Positions 1 to 7,567 of a DNA stretch of 64,000 nucleotides are shown here, piece by piece. The notes below the pieces were generated by a model. It did no database searches. It saw only the letters and a list, made by a program, of their open reading frames with translations, and was not told the origin of the DNA. The number at the start of each line of letters is the position of its first letter. The stretch's first letter is position 1. Where the stretch lies: the NCBI RefSeq assembly GCF_000737245.1, contig NZ_JPQU01000100.1, positions 62,001 through 126,000 of the forward strand, written 5' to 3'. This stretch comes from Pseudomonas syringae (GTDB lineage: Bacteria > Pseudomonadota > Gammaproteobacteria > Pseudomonadales > Pseudomonadaceae). A program made the translations under genes and the position numbers.

Positions 1-368
1 AAATCGGTGGCAGCGGTATCAGCGCCACATTGCGCGACTATGGACGCTTCGGGCTGTTTTTCATGAACGACGGCAAGATCAATGGCGAGTCAATTTTGCC
101 CGAGGGCTGGGTCAGGGAGGCGACGCTGCCGACCACCCTCAAAGGTGGCAAGTCGCTGGACTACGGCTACATGTGGTGGACGGCGTGGACCGAGCCTTCG
201 GTCAAAGATGGCGCTTATTCTGCGGTCGGTATCCAGGGCCAGAACATCTACGTCAACCCCGCCAATAACGTGGTGATTGTCACCTTCGGTGCCCAGCCCA
301 AGCCGGTTGATAAGGAGCCGATCGACCCGATGGCATTCTTCGATGCCGTGGTAGCTGCGTTGAAGTAA
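1..368 (+). CDS. Serine hydrolase, beta-lactamase (class C) family, 3' part only
   Basis: The reading frame is open from the left edge, so the gene starts before the window and only about 120 C-terminal residues are present. The stretch GGSGISATLRDYGRFG is the usual motif in the C-terminal half of class C beta-lactamase/penicillin-binding-like esterases, followed by a YGYMWW segment and a VGIQGQNIYVNP segment, which in this family precede the final helix. The nucleophile SxxK motif lies outside the window. These proteins hydrolyse ester or amide bonds, often in the periplasm, but the substrate cannot be told from this part. A perfect stem-loop follows the stop codon, so the transcript probably ends there. 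Confidence 0.8.
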   Translation, partial: IGGSGISATLRDYGRFGLFFMNDGKINGESILPEGWVREATLPTTLKGGKSLDYGYMWWTAWTEPSVKDGAYSAVGIQGQNIYVNPANNVVIVTFGAQPKPVDKEPIDPMAFFDAVVAALK

Positions 369-375
369 CTCTGCG

Positions 376-403
376 CGTCGGATGACGTTCATCTCATCCG
401 ACG
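376..403 (+). terminator. Stem-loop after the hydrolase gene
   Basis: CGTCGGATGA and its exact reverse complement TCATCCGACG are separated by 8 nt, starting 8 nt after the stop codon. The 10-bp stem is perfect but no T-tract follows, so it may act as a transcript-stabilising hairpin or weak terminator. Confidence 0.5.
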
Positions 404-515
404 ATGAGACTGCAGCAACTGTGTTATTACGCTGAATGCACTCGGGCCTGTAAGGTCTCGCGTATGCTCGCGCCTGAAAGGTATGAGCCATCAACCATGT
501 TCCGCAAGGTGCCTT

Positions 516-1286
516 ATGAGTTTGATACCCGAAATGAACAGCGAAGCTCACGTGCTGATCTGCGGAGCCAGCCGAGGTATCGGCTTGGCACTGTGCGCGG
601 CTTTGCTTGCTCGCGATGATGTGAACGAAGTATGGGCAGTAGCGCGAACCGCCAACACTTCCACCGAGCTGGCAAAGCTTGCAGAGCAATATGGCCAACG
701 CTTGAAACGAGTCGACTGCGACGTGCGCGATGAGCAATCCCTCGAAGCACTCGTGAGCGTAACGCTCGATGAATGCGATCATCTGCACCTTGTCATCAGT
801 GCGCTAGGCATTCTTCATCAGGACGGCGCAAAAGCAGAAAAAGGTCTGGCACAGCTGACTCTTGCGAGCATGCAAGCGAGCTTCGCGACCAATACCTTTG
901 CTCCGATCCTGCTGCTTAAACACCTACTCCCGTTACTGCGCAGACAACCTTCTACCTTCGCGGCGCTCTCCGCGAGGGTTGGCTCTATTGGCGATAACCG
1001 ATTGGGGGGCTGGTACAGCTACAGAGCGAGCAAAGCGGCGCTCAACCAGTTGCTACACACGGCCAGTATCGAATTGAAACGCCTGAACCCTGCCTCTACT
1101 GTCCTGGCAATACACCCCGGTACGACTGACACCGATCTGTCTAAACCATTCCAGGCGAACGTGCCTGATGAACAACTTTTCGAACCGGCTTTCACAGCGG
1201 ATCGCATTATTGGCTTGGTAGGAGCGCATGGCCCGGCCGACAGCGGGACCTTCTGGGCGTGGAACGACAAACCCATTGTCTGGTGA
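516..1286 (+). CDS. Short-chain dehydrogenase/reductase, C-factor (CsgA)-like
   Basis: A 256-residue classical SDR. The nucleotide-binding glycine motif GASRGIG is near the N-terminus and the catalytic Ser...Tyr-x-x-x-Lys set is seen as SARVGSIG followed by YSYRASK. The arginine in the glycine loop suggests NADPH. The C-terminal IHPGTTDTDLSKPF stretch is typical of the subgroup related to Myxococcus C-factor and to YciK-like oxidoreductases; the physiological substrate is unknown. An in-frame ATG at 483 exists, but the ATG at 516 follows an AAGGTG and brings the start close to the Rossmann fold; 534 is a third option. It is convergent with the MAPEG gene and appears to stand alone. Confidence 0.75.
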   Translation: MSLIPEMNSEAHVLICGASRGIGLALCAALLARDDVNEVWAVARTANTSTELAKLAEQYGQRLKRVDCDVRDEQSLEALVSVTLDECDHLHLVISALGILHQDGAKAEKGLAQLTLASMQASFATNTFAPILLLKHLLPLLRRQPSTFAALSARVGSIGDNRLGGWYSYRASKAALNQLLHTASIELKRLNPASTVLAIHPGTTDTDLSKPFQANVPDEQLFEPAFTADRIIGLVGAHGPADSGTFWAWNDKPIVW

Positions 1287-1339
1287 CCTATTTCACTCAC
1301 GTAAACAAGATTAAGGCAAAGCCATGGTCCGTCCGATCA

Positions 1340-1765
1340 TCACCTCACCACGTTGATGGCGATCGTCGCGCAGAAGCCCAAGAGACACAGGATCCCAATA
1401 CCATAGAAAACGGTGCGCCAAGGTTGAACACCCTTGAGGTATGCCAGCGTGTGAAGGACTCTGGCGACGGTGAACACAACGCTCAACCATGCCGTGATGG
1501 AAGCGTGGGCACTCATGGCAACCGCGAGGCCACCCAGCGCGAAAAATGCCGGAATGCTTTCCAGATCATTCGCCCAGGCCCTTGCCGCGCGGGTCACTTG
1601 CGGCAGCTCCTTTTCGCGAGCGATTCGATTGAACACAGCGGCGTCCTCTGTGTTCGTAAATGCCCTGAAGCGCATGCGGAGGATGCCCTGATAACAGGAA
1701 ACCGCGAACATCTTCAGGAACAGCACAACCACGCAGATTGCGTAAACGCTCAAGGCACTGGTCAT
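1340..1765 (-). CDS. MAPEG family inner-membrane protein
   Basis: 141 residues with four hydrophobic segments. The central motif RAWANDLESIPAFF matches the MAPEG (membrane-associated proteins in eicosanoid and glutathione metabolism) signature, in which an Asn, a Glu and a Pro at the start of the second helix are conserved. Bacterial MAPEG proteins are membrane-embedded, glutathione-related transferase-like proteins whose substrates are mostly unknown. Its start overlaps the stop of the upstream small membrane protein by 4 nt, so the two are translationally coupled. Both lie opposite the XRE regulator. Confidence 0.75.
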   Translation of the reverse strand: MTSALSVYAICVVVLFLKMFAVSCYQGILRMRFRAFTNTEDAAVFNRIAREKELPQVTRAARAWANDLESIPAFFALGGLAVAMSAHASITAWLSVVFTVARVLHTLAYLKGVQPWRTVFYGIGILCLLGFCATIAINVVR

Positions 1766-2076
1766 ACTTGGCGCTCCCTGTTGAAACCGTTGACCACGAG
1801 GTACAGCAGCGGCCCCACGGAAACGAATACTGCCGTCAGGATCAGGTAGGGAAACAGATCGATTACTGCCCCTCCGCGCGATCGGTTGTCTTTCGCCATC
1901 CAGATGCAGGCCAGCGCTCCCATAAGGTACAAGTCGATGACCAACTGGGCAGTGTCAGGTCGGGAAATCATCTCAAGCCCAAACGCCAACAGCGACTGTT
2001 GAGCATTCAGCATTGCCCAGCCGGTATAGATCGAAAAGAGCACCAGCGATGCCAGCGCAATGAGGCGAAGTAGCAT
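1762..2076 (-). CDS. Small inner-membrane protein
   Basis: About 104 residues with three predicted membrane spans: an N-terminal helix LLRLIALASLVLFSI, a middle segment around LYLMGALACIWM, and a C-terminal one around LILTAVFVSVGPLLYLV. The start at 2076 is chosen because AAGGA lies 7 nt upstream; an earlier in-frame ATG at 2106 has no such site. I do not recognise a family with confidence. It is the first gene of a two-gene unit with the MAPEG protein and is divergent from the XRE regulator at 2184. Confidence 0.6.
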   Translation of the reverse strand: MLLRLIALASLVLFSIYTGWAMLNAQQSLLAFGLEMISRPDTAQLVIDLYLMGALACIWMAKDNRSRGGAVIDLFPYLILTAVFVSVGPLLYLVVNGFNRERQV

Positions 2077-2133
2077 AATCCTGTCCTTAGTAGGGTTTGC
2101 TGGCACAGTAGTGGTAGGGTTGCTGGTGTTTCA

Positions 2134-2150
2134 ATGACCTGTGAGGTCAT
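2134..2150. promoter_or_regulatory. Perfect palindrome, candidate operator of the divergent XRE regulator
   Basis: ATGACCTGTGAGGTCAT has perfect 7-bp arms around a 3-nt centre. It is 58 nt upstream of the small membrane-protein start and 34 nt upstream of the XRE start, where a repressor could control both directions. The function is inferred from position and symmetry only. Confidence 0.5.
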
Positions 2151-2183
2151 GGAGGCCGAGCACAAGGACGTCAGAGGCGAGGC

Positions 2184-3008
2184 ATGAGCGATTTCCTGTT
2201 CCATCATAATCATCCCCAGCCGGCTACAACGGCAGGCCAGCACGTGCGCCACCTGCGTCAGGAGGCAAAACTAAGCCAGCTCGATCTTGCACTCATGGCC
2301 GGGGTTTCGCAGCGCCACCTCAGCTGCGTCGAAACCGGCCGGGCCAAGCCGAGCACCAGCACGTTGCACGCCATACTTTCAGCACTTGGAGCGCCCCTGG
2401 ACCACTGTAACGAAGTCTTTCTTGCCGCTGGGTACGCGCCCCGCTACGCCGCAACATCGCTAGATGCGCCCGCCTTGAAAATGGTACTCACGGCCATCGA
2501 TCACATCCTGCGCGCGAACAATCCGGCGCCTGCCATTGTTATCGACAGCAACTGGGATATCACTGCTGCGAACGTGAGCACAGGGCTGCTGTTGGCGATG
2601 GCTGGGCTGGAACAAGACGTGGCACCAGGTTTCAATCTGCTGGAAACACTGCTCTGTCCCGGCGGACTCGGTGACCGGTTGGCCAATGCCCAGGAGATCC
2701 GAGCTGCTGCGTGGCAGCGCGCCTCCAGAGAGGCAATCAGCAATCCGGCGTTGGCAAAACGCTTGCGCAACCTACCGGCTCCAGCCATTACCTTGCCGAC
2801 ACCTTCTGCCAGCCCTTTGCTAGTGACCCGCGTGTGCACTCCGGATGGAGAGTTGAGCTTTATCTCGACCTTCACGACTTTCGGCATGCCTCTGGACATC
2901 ACCGTGGAGTCGCTGCGAATCGAACATTTGATCCCTGCCGACGTCATGACCAGGCGCAGGATGCTGCAAGCGTTCGAAGACTGGAACCTGCATGGAGGCC
3001 AACCATGA
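2184..3008 (+). CDS. XRE-family regulator with MmyB-like ligand-binding domain
   Basis: 274 residues. Residues about 17-71 form a Cro/CI-type helix-turn-helix (RQEAKLSQLDLALMAGVSQ then RHLSCVETGRAKPS). The remaining 200 residues match the MmyB-like domain described in actinobacterial and proteobacterial XRE regulators (AIVIDSNWDITAAN near residue 115; a C-terminal segment around ITVESLRIEHLIPAD). That domain is PAS-like and thought to bind a fatty acid or similar ligand. It is divergent from the MAPEG pair with a palindrome between them, so local autoregulation and control of the pair is the simplest reading. Confidence 0.8.
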   Translation: MSDFLFHHNHPQPATTAGQHVRHLRQEAKLSQLDLALMAGVSQRHLSCVETGRAKPSTSTLHAILSALGAPLDHCNEVFLAAGYAPRYAATSLDAPALKMVLTAIDHILRANNPAPAIVIDSNWDITAANVSTGLLLAMAGLEQDVAPGFNLLETLLCPGGLGDRLANAQEIRAAAWQRASREAISNPALAKRLRNLPAPAITLPTPSASPLLVTRVCTPDGELSFISTFTTFGMPLDITVESLRIEHLIPADVMTRRRMLQAFEDWNLHGGQP

Positions 3009-3122
3009 ATGGCCTCAACCTGCCATAAGCCGTCATTGCTCCTCGCGCGCGCCCTTACAAAATGTTCCCCTTGTAGGCCGCTGCGATGAGACAAGTAACT
3101 GGATGGCGTGCTGCCCATTTTG

Positions 3123-3328
3123 TTACCTATCAAAATAGGGCTCTAATACGCCCTCACTCCAAGTCATGAAGGCCCGAACGCGCGGGGAAAGGTTTCGCCG
3201 ATGCGCGACCACGAGCGATGCAGCGATCGATTCGGGACGTAGATCAGGCAGAACCTCCGCCAGATCACCGGCTTTGATGTGGTGCGCAAGTGCCAAATAC
3301 CCAGCCTGGATCCGGGATCTGGGTCGGC
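3123..3328 (-). pseudogene. Relic of a LysR-family regulator (C-terminus only)
   Basis: On the minus strand, about 60 codons read through to a TAA at 3123-3125 as a typical LysR C-terminal tail: IQAGYLALAHHIKAGDLAEV, then LPDLRPE, then AHRRNLSPRVRAF and MTWSEGV. This corresponds to the last beta-alpha elements of a LysR effector domain. Upstream the frame becomes unrecognisable and there is no helix-turn-helix, so it is a decayed fragment. The rest of 3009-3587 shows nothing else I can support except a 7-bp inverted repeat at 3482-3504. Confidence 0.6.
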
Positions 3329-3587
3329 CTGGATATCAAACCGGCAAACATTAAGGCGTCGAAACGCGACGATTTGAATCGCATGGGCTCCTATATCGCG
3401 CCCATGGCGCAGACGCCTGCCGATGCCTCGCCGGAGGGGTGTGGATACGGCGCGCCTTTATGGTGCTCGCGTCGCACTGATTGCCGGACAGTTCCGATCC
3501 GGCAGATCTCAGCCAATTGATATCGGCGGGCAAAACTATGTTGAGCCTGTTAAATGCCGCAGTTTATCCATTGAGAGAGAGATAGAC

Positions 3588-3875
3588 ATGCCAAAAGGAT
3601 ACCTGATCGGGCACGTGAGCATTTTGGATGCAACGGCCTGCGCTGCCTACGCAAAAGCCGCAGGCGAAGCCATGCGACCACTCAATCCCAAGGTAATCTC
3701 GGGAGGACACTACGAAGACCTGGAAGGCGAGGCCCATGAGCAGGATGTGATATTTGAATTCGACTCGTTTGCTGACGCCAAGCAATTCTATGAAAGCCCC
3801 GAATACCAAGCGGCAAAGGATCTACGCGTTGGAGCTGCGACGGGTACGTTTGTCATTCTCGAAGGGGCTTTTTGA
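3588..3875 (+). CDS. DUF1330 family protein
   Basis: 95 residues, the usual size for DUF1330, a dimeric ferredoxin-like alpha/beta-barrel family of unknown function. The N-terminal MPKGYLIGHVSILD, the middle GGHYEDLEGE, and FEFDSFADAKQFYESPEYQ all fit the family pattern. The longer open frame upstream is rejected because the family alignment begins at this ATG and a GAGAGAGAT purine-rich site lies just before it. It is monocistronic and followed by a strong intrinsic terminator. Confidence 0.8.
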   Translation: MPKGYLIGHVSILDATACAAYAKAAGEAMRPLNPKVISGGHYEDLEGEAHEQDVIFEFDSFADAKQFYESPEYQAAKDLRVGAATGTFVILEGAF

Positions 3876-3990
3876 CCTCGTCCAGCAGCGCACCGCAGAG
3901 CGCAGAAGTTTACCCACAATCTGTCGCTGGCGATCAAGAGCATCAAAATGCTGAACCTGCTCGACAGCCCTGTTTAGAGCTAATGTTTCT

Positions 3991-4031
3991 GGCCTCGGCC
4001 GCTTCCCTCCGATTCTGCCGAGGCCTTTTTT
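3991..4031 (+). terminator. Rho-independent terminator of the DUF1330 gene
   Basis: GGCCTCGGC (3991-3999) pairs with GCCGAGGCC (4017-4025) and is followed directly by six T. It lies between the + strand DUF1330 gene and the convergent YeeE/YedE pair. Confidence 0.85.
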
Positions 4032-4061
4032 ATGCCTGTCTAGCGCCAAACTATTAGGTGA

Positions 4062-4481
4062 TTAAGACGCGCGCCGACTTTCCAGTGCAGAGAAACAGTA
4101 CATGCCGGCCAGCATGGCTAAAACGAATATTAGAACTTGCCAATGCCAGGTAAGCAGAAGAGCGACCGCTGGCCCAGGGCAGATTCCCGCAATTCCCCAC
4201 CCTATACCGAACAGCAGGCTGCCACCAATCAAGCGGGCGTCCAGCTCGTTTTTCACGGGTAACTGCATGCGTGCCCCCAGCAAAGATCGCCTGTTCTTAC
4301 GCGCCCAATTCAGAGGGATCACCGCTACTGAGATGGCCCCTCCCATAACCAGTGCGAGTGACGGATCCCAAGCCCCGGCTACATCAAGAAAGGCCAATAC
4401 CTTGGCGGGGTTCGCCATGCCTGCCATCAGCAGACCCAATCCAAATATCAAGCCTGCGAAAAATGCGGCTAATTTGATCAT
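4062..4481 (-). CDS. YeeE/YedE family membrane protein, second half-unit
   Basis: 139 residues with four hydrophobic segments; GIGWGIAGICPGPAV holds the conserved Cys-Pro-Gly-Pro of the second YeeE/YedE half. Proteins of this family import thiosulfate or other reduced sulfur species across the inner membrane, and in many Proteobacteria the transporter is made from two short subunits like these. It starts 2 nt after the partner gene stops, so both are surely co-translated. The start at 4481 is chosen over upstream in-frame codons because those would lie inside the partner gene. Confidence 0.8.
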   Translation of the reverse strand: MIKLAAFFAGLIFGLGLLMAGMANPAKVLAFLDVAGAWDPSLALVMGGAISVAVIPLNWARKNRRSLLGARMQLPVKNELDARLIGGSLLFGIGWGIAGICPGPAVALLLTWHWQVLIFVLAMLAGMYCFSALESRRAS

Positions 4482-4483
4482 CT

Positions 4484-4918
4484 TTAAACTCCCAGTACAT
4501 GGAGAGTGACGTACACGGTCGCAAATCCAGCAGTCATAAAGCATGCTGTTGCTACGATGGAACGAGGAGATAATCGGGAGATCCCACATACTCCATGGCC
4601 GCTCGTACAGCCCGACCCGTAACGGGTTCCCACGCCAACTAGCAGCCCGGCCATGACCAGGGTCGGCCACTCTGTATTAATCTCTATCTTTGGCAGGACG
4701 GTGAACGCTCCCCACAACAATGGCGAGATCACCAGGCCAAGCAGAAACAACGCTTTCTCGCTCCAGCCTTCACTGCCTAACTGCATCACGCTTCCGAGCA
4801 AACCGCTGATGCCTGCAATACGGCCATTTGCGAGAACAAACAAGCTGACGGCCAACCCTATCAACGCGCCTCCGCACAATGAAGTCCAAGGCGTGAAGTT
4901 GATCCAATCAATGTTCAT
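4484..4918 (-). CDS. YeeE/YedE family membrane protein, first half-unit
   Basis: 144 residues with four hydrophobic segments. GTRYGSGCTSGHGVCG carries the two conserved cysteines of the first YeeE/YedE half, which in the thiosulfate channel YeeE form part of the substrate path. The ATG at 4918 follows a good GCAGGAAA site; the longer frame to 4996 is not needed. It is the first gene of the two-gene permease operon. No rhodanese, BigR-like repressor or sulfur dioxygenase gene is next to it, so the exact sulfur substrate is open. Confidence 0.8.
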   Translation of the reverse strand: MNIDWINFTPWTSLCGGALIGLAVSLFVLANGRIAGISGLLGSVMQLGSEGWSEKALFLLGLVISPLLWGAFTVLPKIEINTEWPTLVMAGLLVGVGTRYGSGCTSGHGVCGISRLSPRSIVATACFMTAGFATVYVTLHVLGV

Positions 4919-5117
4919 TTTGCATTTCCTGCACAAAGGCCTGGTAAAGGACGTTGATAACCGAAGCATGATTACACGCATACTTACCATTGGCACGACC
5001 AGGGTATCTGCTGGGCAAATTTCCTAGTGCCAGAGAGCGGTGATTTCTGTGCTGGACAGTTCCAGCTTCAACATCAACTCAGTATTGGCCTAGCACCGCA
5101 TACAGCAGGACCAGTCG

Positions 5118-5864
5118 CTACTGCACCGGCAGGAAATTCATCAGCAACAGGCTTTGTGCATAGTTGAGGCCGATGCGCCGGTAGCGCTCGTCGAGAATCT
5201 GGGCCAACAGGTCAAGGCGCGCCACTATCTTGCCAAACTCGACAGCGAAACTGAGGTTGCTAGTCTGCTCCGATATCTCGTTGGAAAACAGTAACAACGA
5301 ACCGTCGGCGTCCTGCCGTTGGCCGAGTAGCCAGGTCGCCTTCTCAATATTGCGTGCAGCGTTGCTGACAAACTGCGGGTTGATCGAGTCAGTCACATAA
5401 AATGCGGTGCGCCCGCCGTGTGCGGTGATGAGCATGCTGCCGATCGCGTAGATGAACGCGCCAACCCGGTCGCCGCGAAACTCGGGACTCAGGGAATAAC
5501 TCAGCGCTACCAGGTCACGACGATTCCCTAGGGCAGGCAGTGACTGCCGCTGCTCGATGGCCTCACGGATTGCCCGTGCCGCGCTGACCGCATCTGTATA
5601 ACCCGACTGACGCCACTGGCTCGGGTTACGCAGATAGAGCTTGTTCATCAGCAAATACAGACTTTGCAAGTTGTCGTGCATGCCCAGCGTCGCCATGCGA
5701 TCGACGCTGGTCTGAAAAAACTCATCCGGTTTGCCTTCACTGAATTGCCTGGCGATGTCGCTGCCTTGTTGTTGGCTGCAACCGGTGGCGCACAACATGA
5801 AAACCACCGCCAGCACGAGCGGCCGACGCATCCATCGGGTGATTGAAGATATAGGGCGATCCAT
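5118..5864 (-). CDS. Putative lipoprotein of unknown function
   Basis: 248 residues. After two arginines there is a hydrophobic stretch (LVLAVVFMLCATGC) ending in a lipobox-like Cys at about residue 29, so the protein is probably a membrane-anchored lipoprotein. The mature part is helical and without a motif I recognise. Phrases such as GDRVGAFIYAIGSMLITAHG and LYLLMNKLYLRNPSQWR may help to place it. It stands alone, divergent from the diiron-oxidase operon at 6215. Confidence 0.65.
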   Translation of the reverse strand: MDRPISSITRWMRRPLVLAVVFMLCATGCSQQQGSDIARQFSEGKPDEFFQTSVDRMATLGMHDNLQSLYLLMNKLYLRNPSQWRQSGYTDAVSAARAIREAIEQRQSLPALGNRRDLVALSYSLSPEFRGDRVGAFIYAIGSMLITAHGGRTAFYVTDSINPQFVSNAARNIEKATWLLGQRQDADGSLLLFSNEISEQTSNLSFAVEFGKIVARLDLLAQILDERYRRIGLNYAQSLLLMNFLPVQ

Positions 5865-6214
5865 CGGTTACAAGTCTGGCTCTACTGTCTACGCAAGGGT
5901 CGCGTGGTTATGGCAGACATAGATCGACAAAATGACCAAAAGTGCAATTTGGTACCCCAAATTCAATGGCGTAAAGCCTGTTCTAAGTACGTTCCCCCCT
6001 GCTATGCGCTCGCCGCCATCAGGCCCCCGCTCAATTGCTGCGATCCAGCACGGCCCCCATTCGATAGCGATGTCCACTGCCTCACCCGCCGACGCTTGCA
6101 AGGTGCTCTAAAAGCGGTTCGCGAGCACTCTGTCGCCGCTCAGCAAATTGCACGGAATTTATTTGATTCATCGCTCCTCTGACTCCTATACCAAGAAAAG
6201 TCAGTGGTACTTTT
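5865..6214. other. Divergent intergenic region with an 18-bp inverted repeat
   Basis: No gene is supported in this 350-nt stretch between the lipoprotein and the diiron-oxidase operon. At 5946-5963 it carries AATTTGGTACCCCAAATT, perfect 7-bp arms around TACC, a plausible operator. The ATG at 6215 has no strong ribosome-binding site (AAGAAAAG about 15 nt upstream). Confidence 0.5.
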
Positions 6215-7567
6215 ATGACCGTCTTACGCCAAATTGCACTGCATTCTGCCCACACACTATCCGACTCGAAGCCCGCGTCCGCCCTGTATCAGGCCGGCCT
6301 GGCCGGTTGCCCGGCGGATACCGATGAATTGAAAAAATTCCTTGAGGACCACCTGGAGGCCGCGGCGGATCTGGAGTGCGAGTTGCCACCCAGCGTCACC
6401 GACTGGCCGCTATGGGTGGCCGAGCACGCCAGCAAAGTGGGTGAGCAATACGCCCAGTATCTGGAACAGCGGCACTCGGGTGCTCCCCGTCGATTCTTCA
6501 CGAACAAGGCCCATGCGCTGTATTTCTTGCAGCACGTTGCGCCGAGCAAATTAGTCGACGGTGCCTGGCTGCATAGCGCGACGATGCACGCTGATGACTG
6601 GCGCTATCACAGCCTGATTCGTACCTACCTTGAAGAGCTTGGCGACGGTGAAGCCGCACTTAACCACGTTGTGCTATACCGCCAACTTTTGGCCGAGCAC
6701 GACTGCGCACCCGACGACTCACTGCCTGATGATCGTTATATCCAGGGGGCCTTGCAGCTTGCTCTTGGGCATTTAGGCGAGGATTTCTTGCCTGAAGTCA
6801 TTGGCTACAACCTGGGCTATGAGCAATTGCCGCTTCATTTGCTGATTACCGCCTTTGAGCTGAATGAGCTCGGAATCGATCCTTACTATTTCACCTTGCA
6901 TGTCACCATCGACAATGCCAGCTCGGGCCATGCCAGGAAGGCCGTGGAAACGGTCAACCACTTCCTGGTATCTGCGCCTGATCCAGAAGAATTTCTAGCC
7001 CGCCTGCGTGACGGCTACAAGCTCAACGACCTTGGAGCAGGCACCGTGGCAGTCATTGATTCATTCGATCTTGAACGGGAAGTTGTGGCGATGCTGGAGA
7101 GCAAACGCTCTTTCGGCCAGCACATGCATTCGGACTACTGCCGTCTCGAAGGACGCACTGTGAACGAGTGGCTAAGTGCACCAGGGCAGTCCCGCGAGTT
7201 TCTGGCGGTGCTTGAGAACAAAGGCTGGATCAAGCGTCATCAAGACCCGAACCTCAGCCGCTTCTGGCAGCTCATCGAGGGGCCGGGTGCGGTGATGTTC
7301 GGGGTGTTCAGTGGCTATGAAAAGCAGCTGCTTTGCGACTGGATTACCGGCGACTGGCGAGCACAGGAAAGGGATGCACAACCCTTCCGCTCCCAATTCC
7401 GCCGACGTCCCGCCACCACGATCGTCAAACCTGAAAAATCCGTAGCCGCCCCTGACGCCCTGGAGTTGCTGGTCGACCTGATATCCCCATCGATGCACCA
7501 CACGCCAGAAGGCCTGGACGCCACCAAGAGCTACTCAAGCCAGCTCGCCCGAGGACTTTTCCAATGA
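6215..7567 (+). CDS. Iron-containing redox enzyme, haem-oxygenase-like diiron oxidase (HDO) superfamily
   Basis: 450 residues. The segment EELGDGEAALNH (about 140-151) and the later FELNELG (about 214-220) and HVTIDNASSGH (about 229-239) supply the Glu, His, Glu, His, Asp and His residues expected of an HDO iron site; exact ligand assignment is inferred. Known members of this superfamily perform N-oxygenation, desaturation or C-C cleavage in natural-product pathways. This protein is longer than stand-alone examples, with an about 120-residue N-terminal region and an about 100-residue basic C-terminal tail of no recognised type. Its stop overlaps the methyltransferase start (ATGA), so the two enzymes very likely act on the same molecule. 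The product is unknown. Confidence 0.75.
   Translation: MTVLRQIALHSAHTLSDSKPASALYQAGLAGCPADTDELKKFLEDHLEAAADLECELPPSVTDWPLWVAEHASKVGEQYAQYLEQRHSGAPRRFFTNKAHALYFLQHVAPSKLVDGAWLHSATMHADDWRYHSLIRTYLEELGDGEAALNHVVLYRQLLAEHDCAPDDSLPDDRYIQGALQLALGHLGEDFLPEVIGYNLGYEQLPLHLLITAFELNELGIDPYYFTLHVTIDNASSGHARKAVETVNHFLVSAPDPEEFLARLRDGYKLNDLGAGTVAVIDSFDLEREVVAMLESKRSFGQHMHSDYCRLEGRTVNEWLSAPGQSREFLAVLENKGWIKRHQDPNLSRFWQLIEGPGAVMFGVFSGYEKQLLCDWITGDWRAQERDAQPFRSQFRRRPATTIVKPEKSVAAPDALELLVDLISPSMHHTPEGLDATKSYSSQLARGLFQ

Noticed and set aside
90..788. 232-codon minus-strand open frame
   Set aside because: Lies opposite the hydrolase end and the SDR gene; no protein-like pattern; typical high-GC shadow.
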